Assembly (NCBI GenBank): GCA_028292665.1
Contig: JAQGLW010000001.1
Span: 1 to 40,971 of the forward strand
Length of the DNA: 40,971 bases
DNA from: Herminiimonas sp.
GTDB lineage: Bacteria > Pseudomonadota > Gammaproteobacteria > Burkholderiales > Burkholderiaceae_D
Direction of reading: 5' to 3'
The translations under genes were made by a program, and so were the position numbers. The notes under the pieces were generated by a model. The model had not been told where the DNA came from and did not search any database. It worked only from the letters and a program-made list of their open reading frames with translations. Shown piece after piece: positions 23,404-31,332 of the stretch; position 1 is the stretch's first letter, and each line of letters begins with the position of its first letter.

Positions 23404-23440
23404 GCCGATGCTCCGGCGCATACGGAGTGCTGTGCTGGGT

Positions 23441-23505
23441 GAAGGACTTCGTTTTCTTCGCGGGAGTCTCCGCTTGCTTTTTCATGGCCGGTTATCGCAA
23501 TCGTC
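23441..23505 (+). pseudogene. Degenerate fragment of a GGDEF/EAL gene 5' end
   Basis: These roughly 65 bp align with 6197-6262, inside the start of the GGDEF/EAL gene, at about four identical bases in five. The shared core is GACTTCGTTTTCTTC. In the aligned frame it reads GLRFLRGSLRLLF against RLRFLHGNLHLFF, then a one-base deletion in the T-run breaks the frame before TGGCCGGTTATCGCAAT. It is therefore a frameshifted relic of a paralogue of that membrane protein. No more of the gene is recognisable nearby, apart from a weak resemblance at 23528-23550 to 6157-6179. Confidence 0.6.
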
Positions 23506-23556
23506 TTGCATCTTCTCAAGTGATTTGAAGGCATCCACGATCGCGGCAGCGTGCGT

Positions 23557-24315
23557 CTAAACGGCACTTTTTCTTCCAACGGCATTCGTGATGATTCCGG
23601 CGCACAGGGAAACCTTGCCTGCGATCCGATTGATCTCTTTCGGATCGAGTCCCGTTCCCTTCATCGTCAGGCTCAGGCTGCCTATGATGTGACGGCTGCT
23701 ATCGAATATCGGCGCCGCTATCCCGGTCGCTCCCGGCGTTACCTGGCCCTCGACCGATTCCCAGCCTGCCTGCCTGATTCGGCGTAGCGTCGCCTTCACG
23801 TCTTGAATCGTATTCCCCAGGTTCGCCGTCCTGAACCCGTCGGAATCGGCTTCGAAAAGCTTGACGATGGTTCGAGACGGCATATGCGCCAGAATCACCC
23901 GGGACGCGGCGCCGCGCAACAGCGGTCGAGCGCGCCCGCGTTCGTAATTACTGGACATTGCATCCGGATGCGCTTCCTGGTGCACGCAAAGAACCTTGGC
24001 TCGATACACCCGGCACAGCAGAGCCACCGCGGTGACGCTTTGCACCAGTTCGGCCATCACCGGACGGCTCACGGCAATAAGCGGGTCATGCTGCCGCATC
24101 TTGTAGTCGAGTTCGGCGACTACCGGTCCCAGTGTGTAACCGGTATTAGGCAGCGACACGAGAAGCCCGGCGTCCGTCAGCGCTTTTAAATACCGGTATA
24201 GCGTCGACCGTGGGGCGTCGATTTTTGCATTGATTTCATCAAAGGTAAGACCAGTATCGCTTTCTTGCACCAGATCCAGAACCTGCAAGACTTTTCCGAA
24301 ACTCACCGAAGCCAT
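23557..24315 (-). CDS. IclR-family transcriptional regulator (1)
   Basis: A 252-residue IclR protein of normal length. Residues 1-65 hold the winged HTH (VLDLVQES, GLTFDEINAKIDAPRSTLYRYLKAL). The C-terminal ligand domain shows the family signature near the end, with GVTGIAAPI-like GATGIAAPIFDSSRHIIGSLSLT. It is a clear paralogue of the IclR at 26135; both share STLYRYxKxLxDAGLxxxLPNxGYTLGP. IclR proteins commonly control aromatic catabolism genes by binding short dyads. Its start codon lies only 33 bp from a palindromic repeat element, so its promoter has been altered or supplied by that element. Confidence 0.9.
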   Translation of the reverse strand: MASVSFGKVLQVLDLVQESDTGLTFDEINAKIDAPRSTLYRYLKALTDAGLLVSLPNTGYTLGPVVAELDYKMRQHDPLIAVSRPVMAELVQSVTAVALLCRVYRAKVLCVHQEAHPDAMSSNYERGRARPLLRGAASRVILAHMPSRTIVKLFEADSDGFRTANLGNTIQDVKATLRRIRQAGWESVEGQVTPGATGIAAPIFDSSRHIIGSLSLTMKGTGLDPKEINRIAGKVSLCAGIITNAVGRKSAV

Positions 24316-24348
24316 AAATACCTATCTCCCCGCCGCCCAATAGTCATA

Positions 24349-24512
24349 TAGAGCGGTTTTCATATCAGTGTATGGACGCTGCGGGCCGCTTTGGAGCGCA
24401 TGGCGGCGTTGTTCGTCGCTTGTGTGGCTAGCCACACTGCGCTCCTCGCGCCTTGCTCTGCACACCCCAAACTAACCCGCATCACCCCCACACTGATACG
24501 AAAACCGCTCTA
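24349..24512. mobile_element. MITE-like palindromic element
   Basis: A 164-bp segment is bounded by 23-bp terminal inverted repeats at 24349-24371 and 24490-24512 with one mismatch (TAGAGCGGTTTTC, A or G, TATCAGTGT). Its centre is a perfect 16-bp palindrome GTGTGGCTAGCCACAC (24422-24437), and the arms between are loosely complementary, so the whole can fold into one long imperfect hairpin. It has no coding capacity. A lone copy of one terminus lies at 4571-4588. The length and structure fit a miniature inverted-repeat element mobilised in trans or an interspersed palindromic repeat family. No target-site duplication could be fixed. Confidence 0.7.
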
Positions 24513-24733
24513 GACAAAAGCCGCCAAGAATATCAGAAAGCGAGATTGGTGTGCTCTTCCCCGAGTGCTCGATGCCTGCTGTCTATCGGATTCCAGCTTA
24601 CCGCTCATTGCTGTTCCGGGAAGATCTTATTCCGCTGCGGCGTCTCGATGCTGCCGATCGGTACAGGCGCGGCGCTGCCGGCATAAAGTCCGGGAAATGG
24701 AACCTGCCGGCAAAAGAGGGCAGAGTGGGGGAG
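24513..24733. other. Gap between palindromic element and decarboxylase promoter
   Basis: No supported gene. The stretch is GC-rich, unlike the promoter DNA that follows, and short open frames on both strands have protein-like pieces but no start, ribosome site or recognised family; it may be remains of a lost gene. Confidence 0.3.
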
Positions 24734-24771
24734 TTGTGAATCATCAATAATCTTATATAATAGGATTTGTG
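24734..24771 (+). promoter_or_regulatory. Promoter with overlapping inverted-repeat operator (site 1) of the LigW-like gene
   Basis: TTGTGA (24734-24739), 16 bp, TATAAT (24756-24761) is a plausible sigma-70 promoter. Over its -10 box lies the 27-bp dyad CAATAATC (24745-24752), 11 bp, GATTTGTG (24764-24771). The same dyad recurs at 26981 and 27194. A repressor bound here would block RNA polymerase. The leader to the gene at 24893 is about 125 nt. Confidence 0.65.
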
Positions 24772-24892
24772 CTGATATAAAAGATAATTCGCAGCTCGCC
24801 GCATCGGCAGCAATGGCCGGCTGAGCAGGGATAAATAATCTCCAACTGTCGGCTGAACCGATTTCTCCAACCTTGCATAGGATTAAATCCAC

Positions 24893-25969
24893 ATGGCTAT
24901 TCAAGCTTCCGTATCTGCCTCTCCCGTAAAAACTCCGGCAAAAGTCGAATACGCGCGTATCGCGACTGAAGAGGCGTTTGCGCCTGCTGAAATGCTGAAG
25001 ATTTATCGCAAGATTCTTGACGGCAGCGACCCGGATCCGGGGTTTGTCAGCCTGCTCGGCTTCTACATGAGCAGTCCGAGCGAGCGCGCCCGCCATATCA
25101 TCACGTGTTTGCAGGACCTCGGCGAGATGCGTATCCGCCATATGGACGAGGCCGGCATAGATCGCCAGGTCATTGCGCTCACTTCCCCCGGCGTGCAGGT
25201 CATGGATAAGGAGACCGCCGTTTCGTTCGCGCGCGTCGCGAACGACGAACTGGCCGAAGCAGTGCGCAAGCATCCGACCCGTTTCACCGGCATGATCGCG
25301 GTCGCGCCGCAGAATCCTGCCGAGGCGGCAAAGGAAATCGAGCGCGGCGTCAAGCAGCTCGGGCTGACTGCCGTCATCATCAATTCGCACACTCAGGGGG
25401 AATATTTATCCGACCCGAAATTCTGGGACATCTTCGAAGCGGCGGAAGCCAACGATACCCCGATCTATCTCCATCCGAACACGCCGCCGCGCAACATGAT
25501 CCAGCCGTTCCTCGAATGCGGACTCGACGGGGCAATTTACGGGTTCGGGGTCGAGACCGGTTTGCATGCGCTGCGCATCATCACGGCCGGTGTCTTCGAT
25601 CGGTTTCCCAAGCTTCAGATGATCATCGGCCATATGGGAGAGGCGCTGCCATTCTGGTCGTACCGCCTCGACTATATGCATCAGGCAACGGTCCGTTCCA
25701 ATCGATATGAAACGGTGAAGGCGCTCAAGAAGAAGCCCAGCGACTATTTGCGCGAGAATTTCTACATCACCAACAGCGGAGTGGCGTGGGAACCGGCGAT
25801 CAAGTTTACCCAGGAAACCCTGGGCGCCGACCGGGTCATGTATGCGATGGACTATCCTTATCAGCACGCCATCGACGAAGTAATCGGGCTGGACGGCATG
25901 GCAATGACGCCCGAAGCCAAGAAGCAGTTCTTTCAGACCAATGCGGAAAGAGTCTTCAAGATAAAGTAA
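24893..25969 (+). CDS. ligW: Amidohydrolase-family decarboxylase, LigW-like (5-carboxyvanillate decarboxylase type)
   Basis: A 358-residue TIM-barrel amidohydrolase of the ACMSD/gamma-resorcylate decarboxylase group. From memory it closely follows Sphingobium LigW: YARIATEEAFA, SPSERARHI, LTSPGVQ, NSHTQGEYL, GLDGAIYGFGVETGLH, GHMGEALPFWSYRLDYMHQA, TNSGVAWEPAIKF and VMYAMDYPYQ. Residues matching the LigW metal and catalytic set are Glu26, His194, His247 and Asp320. LigW removes the 5-carboxyl of 5-carboxyvanillate, an intermediate of lignin biphenyl breakdown, giving vanillate, with a divalent metal and no oxygen. Related hydroxy-isophthalate or resorcylate substrates are possible. The N-terminal 17 residues are extra and poorly conserved. 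It is flanked by two iclR genes. Confidence 0.88.
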   Translation: MAIQASVSASPVKTPAKVEYARIATEEAFAPAEMLKIYRKILDGSDPDPGFVSLLGFYMSSPSERARHIITCLQDLGEMRIRHMDEAGIDRQVIALTSPGVQVMDKETAVSFARVANDELAEAVRKHPTRFTGMIAVAPQNPAEAAKEIERGVKQLGLTAVIINSHTQGEYLSDPKFWDIFEAAEANDTPIYLHPNTPPRNMIQPFLECGLDGAIYGFGVETGLHALRIITAGVFDRFPKLQMIIGHMGEALPFWSYRLDYMHQATVRSNRYETVKALKKKPSDYLRENFYITNSGVAWEPAIKFTQETLGADRVMYAMDYPYQHAIDEVIGLDGMAMTPEAKKQFFQTNAERVFKIK

Positions 25970-25985
25970 CTTTGCCGCTGCAGAT

Positions 25986-26014
25986 GGCATGGGCCTTGAT
26001 CGAAGGCCCATGCC
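25986..26014 (+). terminator. Hairpin after the LigW-like gene
   Basis: Perfect 12-bp arms GGCATGGGCCTT (25986-25997) and AAGGCCCATGCC (26003-26014) with a 5-nt loop, 16 bp after the stop. It lacks a U-tract on either strand. It separates this gene from the convergent iclR at 26135. Confidence 0.55.
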
Positions 26015-26134
26015 TGCGCACCGGATTCAATCGCGGGATGACGGCTTGCTGGCGGTCCGCCAGCATCGCGACCTCGCTGTAGAGCCGTGGATGGGCGGCA
26101 TCGCCCGATAGCGTCACCGGTTCCAGGCCCCGCT

Positions 26135-26902
26135 TCACGCCGGCGGCCGCGAGATGGCTTGCGAGACGATGCCGGCGCATAATTTGACGCGCTCGGCTAT
26201 CTGTTCGATTTCGGTCTGCCGCAACGACGTCGAACCCAGCGTCACGCTCAAACTGCCGGTGATCGTGCCTTTGCTGTCAAACAGCGGGGCGGCAATGCCG
26301 GTCACGCCGGTCGTGACCTGCGCGCTGGTCGAGTCCCAGCCCGCGTGCCGCATCCGGGCCAGCCTGATCTTTACCTCTTCCAGCGTGTTGCCGAGCTGTG
26401 CATCGGCAAACTCGCCGCTGCGCTCGGCATAAAGACGTGCGATCGCACGCGCCTCGGTGTGGGCCAGGATGATGCGAGAGGCCGCGCCCTTGAAAAGAGG
26501 ATGGTCCTGGCCGCGCTCGTAGCCGCTGCGAAAGACTGCGCTGGATCCTTCCTGATGAACGCACAGCACCTTGTCGCGGTATTTCCTGCACAGCAGCACA
26601 ACACCCGGCACCGTGCGCGCCAGCTCGGTCATGACCGGCATGCTGGCCACGATCAGAGGGTCCTGCGTCCGCATCTTCAGGTCGAGCTCCGCCACGCGAG
26701 GCCCCAGCGTATAGCCGAAGTTCGGCAGCAACGCGATCAGGCCGGCATCCGAAAGCACCTTGATATAACGGTACAGCGTCGAGCGCGACAGCTTCATGGC
26801 CTCCAGCATTTCTTCGAGCGTGAGTCCGTCGCTGCTTGACTCGATCAAGTCCAGCACCGAAATCATTTTGGCAAGGCTGCTTTGCGAATCGGAATTTTCC
26901 AT
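26135..26902 (-). CDS. IclR-family transcriptional regulator (2)
   Basis: A 255-residue IclR regulator and paralogue of the one at 23557. The HTH reads GLTLEEMLEAMKLSRSTLYRYI, and the effector domain ends with GVTGIAAPLFDSKGTITGSLSVT. The ATG at 26902 is chosen; upstream extension to a TTG at 26953 would add residues absent from the paralogue. On the minus strand, TATAAT at 26965-26970 is a likely -10 box. The copy of the 27-bp dyad at 26981-27007 covers the expected -35 region of this promoter, suggesting autoregulation. It is convergent with the LigW-like gene and divergent from the dioxygenase operon. Confidence 0.9.
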   Translation of the reverse strand: MENSDSQSSLAKMISVLDLIESSSDGLTLEEMLEAMKLSRSTLYRYIKVLSDAGLIALLPNFGYTLGPRVAELDLKMRTQDPLIVASMPVMTELARTVPGVVLLCRKYRDKVLCVHQEGSSAVFRSGYERGQDHPLFKGAASRIILAHTEARAIARLYAERSGEFADAQLGNTLEEVKIRLARMRHAGWDSTSAQVTTGVTGIAAPLFDSKGTITGSLSVTLGSTSLRQTEIEQIAERVKLCAGIVSQAISRPPA

Positions 26903-26980
26903 AGAGCTGCGAAAGAGGGAGTGGGCCTTGAAGTCGATTGGCAAGGACTGCAAGCGTGCCGGTCATTATAACTTCGTAAT

Positions 26981-27007
26981 CAATAATTTTATATGATGAG
27001 ATTTTTG
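26981..27007. promoter_or_regulatory. Inverted-repeat operator (site 2), iclR side of the divergent gap
   Basis: CAATAATT (26981-26988), 11 bp, GATTTTTG (27000-27007). Over the aligned 29 bp it matches site 1 at 24 positions. It lies just upstream of the likely -10 box of the second iclR gene (minus strand, 26965-26970). Confidence 0.65.
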
Positions 27008-27160
27008 CGTAATTATTCAACCGTAATATTCTCAAGGATAATTTCGATAAACGAATGCCAAAGCCTTGCATGGCTCGTCTTGACCATGCAAGCCCGGGCT
27101 TCAGTCGCTTGTCTTGAAATAAGCGCCGAGGAAAGCAGGGGCAGGTCAACATGCCGGCGT

Positions 27161-27220
27161 TTGCGCCGATGCCGTTTTTTTCTTATATAAATACAATAAT
27201 CCCACATGGAGAGATTTATG
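27161..27220 (+). promoter_or_regulatory. Dioxygenase operon promoter with inverted-repeat operator (site 3)
   Basis: TTGCGC (27161-27166), 17 bp, TATATA (27184-27189) is a plausible promoter. The dyad CAATAATC (27194-27201), 11 bp, GATTTATG (27213-27220) starts at about the transcription start, a typical repressor position. It lies 57 bp before the dioxygenase start codon. Confidence 0.6.
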
Positions 27221-27277
27221 TTGTAATATTTATCTGAACAATGCAATTGGAAGATACAAAAAATCCCATGAAATCCC

Positions 27278-28564
27278 ATGACTGAAAAAACTCCGTACAT
27301 CATCGATAGCAACGAACGCAAGGTATTCAGGGTGAACCGCGAGGTTCTTGTATCCGAAGAGATCCTGCGAGACGAAATGCAGCTGATTTTTTCGAAATGC
27401 TGGATTTATGTCGGGCATGAGTCCGAGATCGCAGAGCCGGGCGATTTTGTGACGCGCCGCGTGGCCGGCCGCCCCGTGATCTTTGTTCGCGATGCCGGCG
27501 GCGCCATCCAGTGCCACTTCAATACCTGCCGCCATCGCGGCGCGACCGTCTGTACGCAGCCCAAAGGCAATGCCCGCCGTTTCTATTGCGTCTACCACGG
27601 CTGGACCTACAAGAACGACGGCAGCCTCGCGGGCGTCCCGGGCGCCGATGCCTATGACGAATGCTTCGACAAGGCTGAACTCGGTCTGAAGAGCCCGGCG
27701 CGTTTCGAGTCCTATCGCGGCTTCTGGTTCATGTGCCTGAATAAAGACATCCAGCCGCTGGCGGATTATCTGGGCCGGGCCACCGAATACCTGGACCTCG
27801 TGATCGACCAGTCGCCGTCCAACACGATGGAAGTCATCGAGGGCACGCAGGAATATGACGTCGAGGCCAACTGGAAACTCATGGTCGAGAACAGCGTGGA
27901 CGACTACCACCTGCCGACGACGCATTCGACCTGGCTGAATTTCATGAAGAATTCCGGCGTGGTGATCGAGCAACCGAAGGAGGCCGGCCTTGTGCTGCCG
28001 ACCAAGGGTTATGCGATTGATCTCGGCAACGGACACTTCACAACCGACAACGAAAATTTCCGCGGCCGGCCCGTCGCCAAGTGGATACCCTTGTTCGGGG
28101 AAGAGGCAAGAGCCGAGATCGACGAAATTCGCGCCGAGCTGGTCGAGCGGCTCGGGCCGGAGCGGGCAACCCGCGTGGCCGACACCAACCGCAACCTGGT
28201 GATCTTTCCCAATCTGGTGATCAACGATGGTTCGTCGGTGACGATTCGCACCTTTTTCCCGGATGGGGCGAAGCGCATGCGCGTCACGGCCTGGGCTTTC
28301 GGGCCCAAGGAAGAAAGCGAGTCGGCGCGGGCCAGGCGGCTCGACGCTTTCCTGACGTTTTACGGACCGGGAGGCTTCGCGACACCCGACGACATCGAAG
28401 CGCTGGAGCTGGTGCAACAGGGGCTGGCCAACTGGCGCGACGACCCGTGGTCGGAAATGTCGCGCGGCATGAGCAGGGAAGGCAGCCAGCTCAATAGCGA
28501 CGAACACCATTTGCGCACGTTCTGGCGTCACTGGAACAAACTGATGACGGAGGACGGGGCATGA
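27278..28564 (+). CDS. Rieske aromatic ring-hydroxylating dioxygenase, alpha subunit (p-cumate/benzoate-like)
   Basis: A 428-residue large subunit of a two-subunit dioxygenase. Rieske ligands are Cys84, His86, Cys104 and His107. The mononuclear iron site is His211 and His216 with bridging Asp208, in ENSVDDYHLPTTH. The N-terminal pattern VFRVNREVL with IFSKCWIYVGHESEI resembles p-cumate and benzoate-type enzymes, which attack carboxylated rings to give cis-dihydrodiols. The stop overlaps the beta-subunit start by 4 bp (ATGA). The ribosome site is weak; the start codon lies in a tandem 10-bp repeat with a second, out-of-frame ATG at 27268 starting a 5-codon frame that ends across the true start. 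The substrate is not assignable. Confidence 0.92.
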   Translation: MTEKTPYIIDSNERKVFRVNREVLVSEEILRDEMQLIFSKCWIYVGHESEIAEPGDFVTRRVAGRPVIFVRDAGGAIQCHFNTCRHRGATVCTQPKGNARRFYCVYHGWTYKNDGSLAGVPGADAYDECFDKAELGLKSPARFESYRGFWFMCLNKDIQPLADYLGRATEYLDLVIDQSPSNTMEVIEGTQEYDVEANWKLMVENSVDDYHLPTTHSTWLNFMKNSGVVIEQPKEAGLVLPTKGYAIDLGNGHFTTDNENFRGRPVAKWIPLFGEEARAEIDEIRAELVERLGPERATRVADTNRNLVIFPNLVINDGSSVTIRTFFPDGAKRMRVTAWAFGPKEESESARARRLDAFLTFYGPGGFATPDDIEALELVQQGLANWRDDPWSEMSRGMSREGSQLNSDEHHLRTFWRHWNKLMTEDGA

Positions 28565-29064
28565 AAAAAGAAACGCCGCATCCGGTTGTCACGCGGGCCG
28601 AGGTCGAGGACTTCCTTTTTATGGAGGCCGACCTGCTGGACGAATGGAAGCTCAACGAATGGCTGCTGCTCCTGACTGAAGACGCCGAATATTTCGTGCC
28701 GTCCAACGACGCGCTGCAAGGCAATCACAGATCGAGCCTGTTCACGATTGCCGACAACGCCGAGCGCATCCGGCAACGCGTGATCCGCATCAACGATCCG
28801 AACTGCCACGCCGAATTTCCGCAGTCCCGCACGCGGCGCATGATCAGCAATGTGCGCATCATCGAAAGCAGCGGTGACTCGGTCACGGTGACCGCCAACG
28901 TTGTCTGTTATCGTTATCGGCGCCATGAGCGGATCCGCAGATATGTCGGCAAGTACCGCTATGTGCTGCTGCGCACCGAGGCCGGCCTGCGCATTCGGGA
29001 ACGCCGCGTTTTCCTGGATGCCCACGAATTGGGTTCTCTGGGTTCGGTGAGTTTCATTCTCTAG
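28561..29064 (+). CDS. Aromatic ring-hydroxylating dioxygenase, beta subunit
   Basis: A 167-residue small subunit with the cystatin-like alpha+beta fold (SnoaL-like family). Recognisable pieces are VEDFLFMEADLLDEWKLNEWL, LLTEDAEYFVPSND and a C-terminal RRVFLDAHELGSLGSVSFIL. It forms the structural core of the alpha3-beta3 oxygenase. It is translationally coupled to the alpha subunit by an ATGA overlap. The length is normal for the family (about 160-190). It carries no metal site of its own. Confidence 0.93.
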   Translation: MKKETPHPVVTRAEVEDFLFMEADLLDEWKLNEWLLLLTEDAEYFVPSNDALQGNHRSSLFTIADNAERIRQRVIRINDPNCHAEFPQSRTRRMISNVRIIESSGDSVTVTANVVCYRYRRHERIRRYVGKYRYVLLRTEAGLRIRERRVFLDAHELGSLGSVSFIL

Positions 29065-29212
29065 CTTGTCGTTTCAGATGGCGGATCGCGGCTTCAGCTG
29101 CGCCCGCCGGACGATTGATTCAACCGTTTAAGTAAAGATGGTTCGCCACGGGATTACGCTTGCAGTTCGAGGACCCATGGCCATCCACTCTCTATCGAGC
29201 AGAAGGTATCGT

Positions 29213-29533
29213 ATGAGCGAAACATGTCACCGCATTTGTCCGGTCAAGGATCTCGCCGTCAACTCCATCCGGAAGTTCGACGTCGAGGGCGAGCCGGTCG
29301 CCATCTACAACATCGACGGCAAGGTGTATGCCACCGATGACACGTGCACGCACGGACTGTCCAGCCTGTCCAAAGGGGAACTCGACGGCGACGTCGTCGA
29401 ATGCAGTCTGCATTTCGGCGCGTTCCACGTGCCCACCGGCAAGCCCGCCGGGGCGCCTTGCTCGGTCGCATTGAAAATCTACCGCACCGAAGTCCGCGAA
29501 GGCGTCGTGCATATTTTTCGGCAAACCAACTAA
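29213..29533 (+). CDS. Rieske-type [2Fe-2S] ferredoxin (2)
   Basis: A 106-residue ferredoxin with cluster ligands Cys45 and His47 (CTHG) and Cys64 and His67 (CSLHFGAF). It likely shuttles electrons to the dioxygenase at 27278, 149 bp downstream of its beta subunit. AGAAGG lies 7 bp before the ATG at 29213. The second motif has CSLHFGAFH where many have CPxHGGxF, the form seen in naphthalene/cumate-type ferredoxins. The ferredoxin reductase that must feed it is not in the window. Confidence 0.92.
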   Translation: MSETCHRICPVKDLAVNSIRKFDVEGEPVAIYNIDGKVYATDDTCTHGLSSLSKGELDGDVVECSLHFGAFHVPTGKPAGAPCSVALKIYRTEVREGVVHIFRQTN

Positions 29534-29575
29534 ATAAAACTAGATCAATCGACCATGGAGACTGGAGTAATGAAT

Positions 29576-30547
29576 ATGAAAACAATAAAATTATTGGCAG
29601 CAACGAGCCTGATCTGCGCCTGCGTCCTGCCTTCGCTGGCCCAGGCGCAGAATTATCCTTCCCGGCCCATCCAGTTCATCGTGCCGTACACTCCGGGCAC
29701 CACTGCCGACGTGCTGGCGCGGCTGCTCGGCGTAAAAATATCGCAGCGCTGGAACGTGCCGGTCATCGTCGAGAACCGGACCGGCGCTTCCGGCATCATC
29801 GGCACCGATGCCGTCGCCAAGGCCGCGCCCGATGGCTATACGGTCCTGTTTGCCGCGACGTCTTACGGCACGCTGGCCGCGATCAATCCGAAGCTGCCCT
29901 ACGATCCGATCAAGAGCTTTGCCCCTGTATCGTTGCTGGGCACAAGTGCGATGACGCTGGTCGTCAACAATAAATTTCCGGCCAATAATGTGCGGGAGTT
30001 CGTCGAACAGGTTAAAAAGCAGCCGGGCGTCTTGAACTATGCATCGCCCGGCTTGGGCAGCTCCCAGCACCTGGGCATGGAATTATTCAAGCAGGAAACA
30101 GGCATCGATCTGATTCATGTTCCATACAAAGGAACCGCGGGCGCATTGAACGACATCATGGGAGGGCATGTGCAAGCCAGCGTCGTGTCGCTGCAGAGCG
30201 CGACTCCGTTGGTGCAAAGCGGAAAAATGCGCATGCTGGCAGTGATGAGCCGCGAACGCGCCCCGACGTTCCCGCAGGTGCCAACCCTTTCGGAAGCGGG
30301 CTTCGGCAAGATGGTGGTTGAAACCTGGTATGGCGTGATGGCGCCCGCCGGAACGCCGCCCGCCGTGATCGCCAAGATCAATAACGAAATCAATCATCTT
30401 CTTACGCTTCCCGACGTGAAGGAGGCGATGGCCAAGCAGGGCGTGGACCCGGCAGGCGGCAAACCCGAGAAGCTCGATGAACTGGTGCGCAGCGAACTCA
30501 AGCTGTGGACCCGGGTTGCAACGCGCGGCAAGATCGTCGCCGAATAA
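29576..30547 (+). CDS. Bug-type (TctC-like) tripartite tricarboxylate transporter binding protein (1)
   Basis: A 323-residue periplasmic binding protein. The signal peptide is residues 1-24 (MKTIKLLAATSLICACVLPSLAQA). Family motifs are YPSRPIQFIVPYTPGTTADVLAR, VIVENRTGASGIIG and VPYKGTAGALNDIMGG. Bug proteins bind carboxylates including aromatic acids such as terephthalate. ATG 29576 is preferred over 29570: GGAG at 29564-29567 is 8 bp from it. Neither tctA nor tctB membrane genes lie nearby, so it is an orphan, as most Bug genes of Burkholderiales are. It is 42 bp after the ferredoxin gene, probably in the same operon. Confidence 0.92.
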   Translation: MKTIKLLAATSLICACVLPSLAQAQNYPSRPIQFIVPYTPGTTADVLARLLGVKISQRWNVPVIVENRTGASGIIGTDAVAKAAPDGYTVLFAATSYGTLAAINPKLPYDPIKSFAPVSLLGTSAMTLVVNNKFPANNVREFVEQVKKQPGVLNYASPGLGSSQHLGMELFKQETGIDLIHVPYKGTAGALNDIMGGHVQASVVSLQSATPLVQSGKMRMLAVMSRERAPTFPQVPTLSEAGFGKMVVETWYGVMAPAGTPPAVIAKINNEINHLLTLPDVKEAMAKQGVDPAGGKPEKLDELVRSELKLWTRVATRGKIVAE

Positions 30548-30576
30548 CAAATCAGAAAATTGACAGGAGACCCAGC

Positions 30577-31296
30577 ATGAACCTTTTCCAGGATTTAGTC
30601 ATCGCCTATCGCATCCTTGCCGAGCACGGCATCATCGATGCGTACGGTCATATCAGCGTGCGTTCACCCGACAATCCCGAGCGCTTCTGGATGGCGCGCT
30701 CGGTTGCGCCGGAACTGGTTACCGAAGCGGACATCATGGAGTTCGACATGAACAGCGAGCCGGTCGATGCGCAGGGCCGCAGCCCTGTCCACGAGCGCTT
30801 CATTCACGGCGAAGTATACAAGGCGCGTCCCGAAGTGATGGCGGTGGTGCACAACCATTCGCCTTCGGTGATTCCGTTCTGCTGCACCAACACCACGCTG
30901 CAACCGATATTCCACATGTCGGCATTCATCGGCCTCGGCGTGCCCAACTGGGAAATTCGCGAGGCGCAGGAAGGCAGCGACATGCTGGTGCGCAACACCT
31001 ACCTGGGCGAGTCGCTGGCCAGGAAACTGGCCCATCATCCGGCTGCGCTGATGCGCGGCCATGGCGCGGTGGTCGTCGGCGAAGACCTGGCAGTTGCCAT
31101 AGGGCGCAGCGTCTATCTGGAACAAAATGCGCGCATGCAGTTCCAGGCCGAGATGCTGGCCGGAGCGGATGGTTCGATCACGTTCATGGATGACAAGGAA
31201 GTCGCCGCCAATGTAGTCTGGCAGAACTACGGACGCTTCTGGAATCTGGTGCGCAACAAGATGTTGAAGAAGCTCGAAGCTGAAAAAGCGGCATAA
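30577..31296 (+). CDS. Class II aldolase/adducin-family protein, CmtD/PhtC-like decarboxylase
   Basis: A 239-residue zinc enzyme of the FucA fold. The metal ligands are His92 and His94 (VVHNHSPS) and His162 (RGHGAVVVG); Glu73 in VHERFIHGEVY is the likely catalytic acid/base. In aromatic clusters this family decarboxylates carboxylated catechols or meta-cleavage products, as CmtD does in p-cumate and PhtC in 3,4-dihydroxyphthalate breakdown. Its position after a p-cumate-type dioxygenase agrees with that role rather than sugar aldol cleavage. The start at 30577 follows AGGAG by 7 bp. Confidence 0.88.
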   Translation: MNLFQDLVIAYRILAEHGIIDAYGHISVRSPDNPERFWMARSVAPELVTEADIMEFDMNSEPVDAQGRSPVHERFIHGEVYKARPEVMAVVHNHSPSVIPFCCTNTTLQPIFHMSAFIGLGVPNWEIREAQEGSDMLVRNTYLGESLARKLAHHPAALMRGHGAVVVGEDLAVAIGRSVYLEQNARMQFQAEMLAGADGSITFMDDKEVAANVVWQNYGRFWNLVRNKMLKKLEAEKAA

Positions 31297-31332
31297 CGCG
31301 TCGTCACGGAAATAAAAATAAACGGAGACTTC

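Noticed and set aside
23528-23550. Possible second piece of the GGDEF/EAL relic
   Set aside because: Only about 15 of 23 bases match 6157-6179 and the order relative to the first piece is reversed, so it is too weak to call.
26015-26134. Minus-strand frame after the second iclR reading RGLEPVTLSGDAAHPRLYSEVAML
   Set aside because: It appears coding-like but continues from another frame of the iclR end, has no start or ribosome site of its own, and no family is recognised; it may be gene debris.
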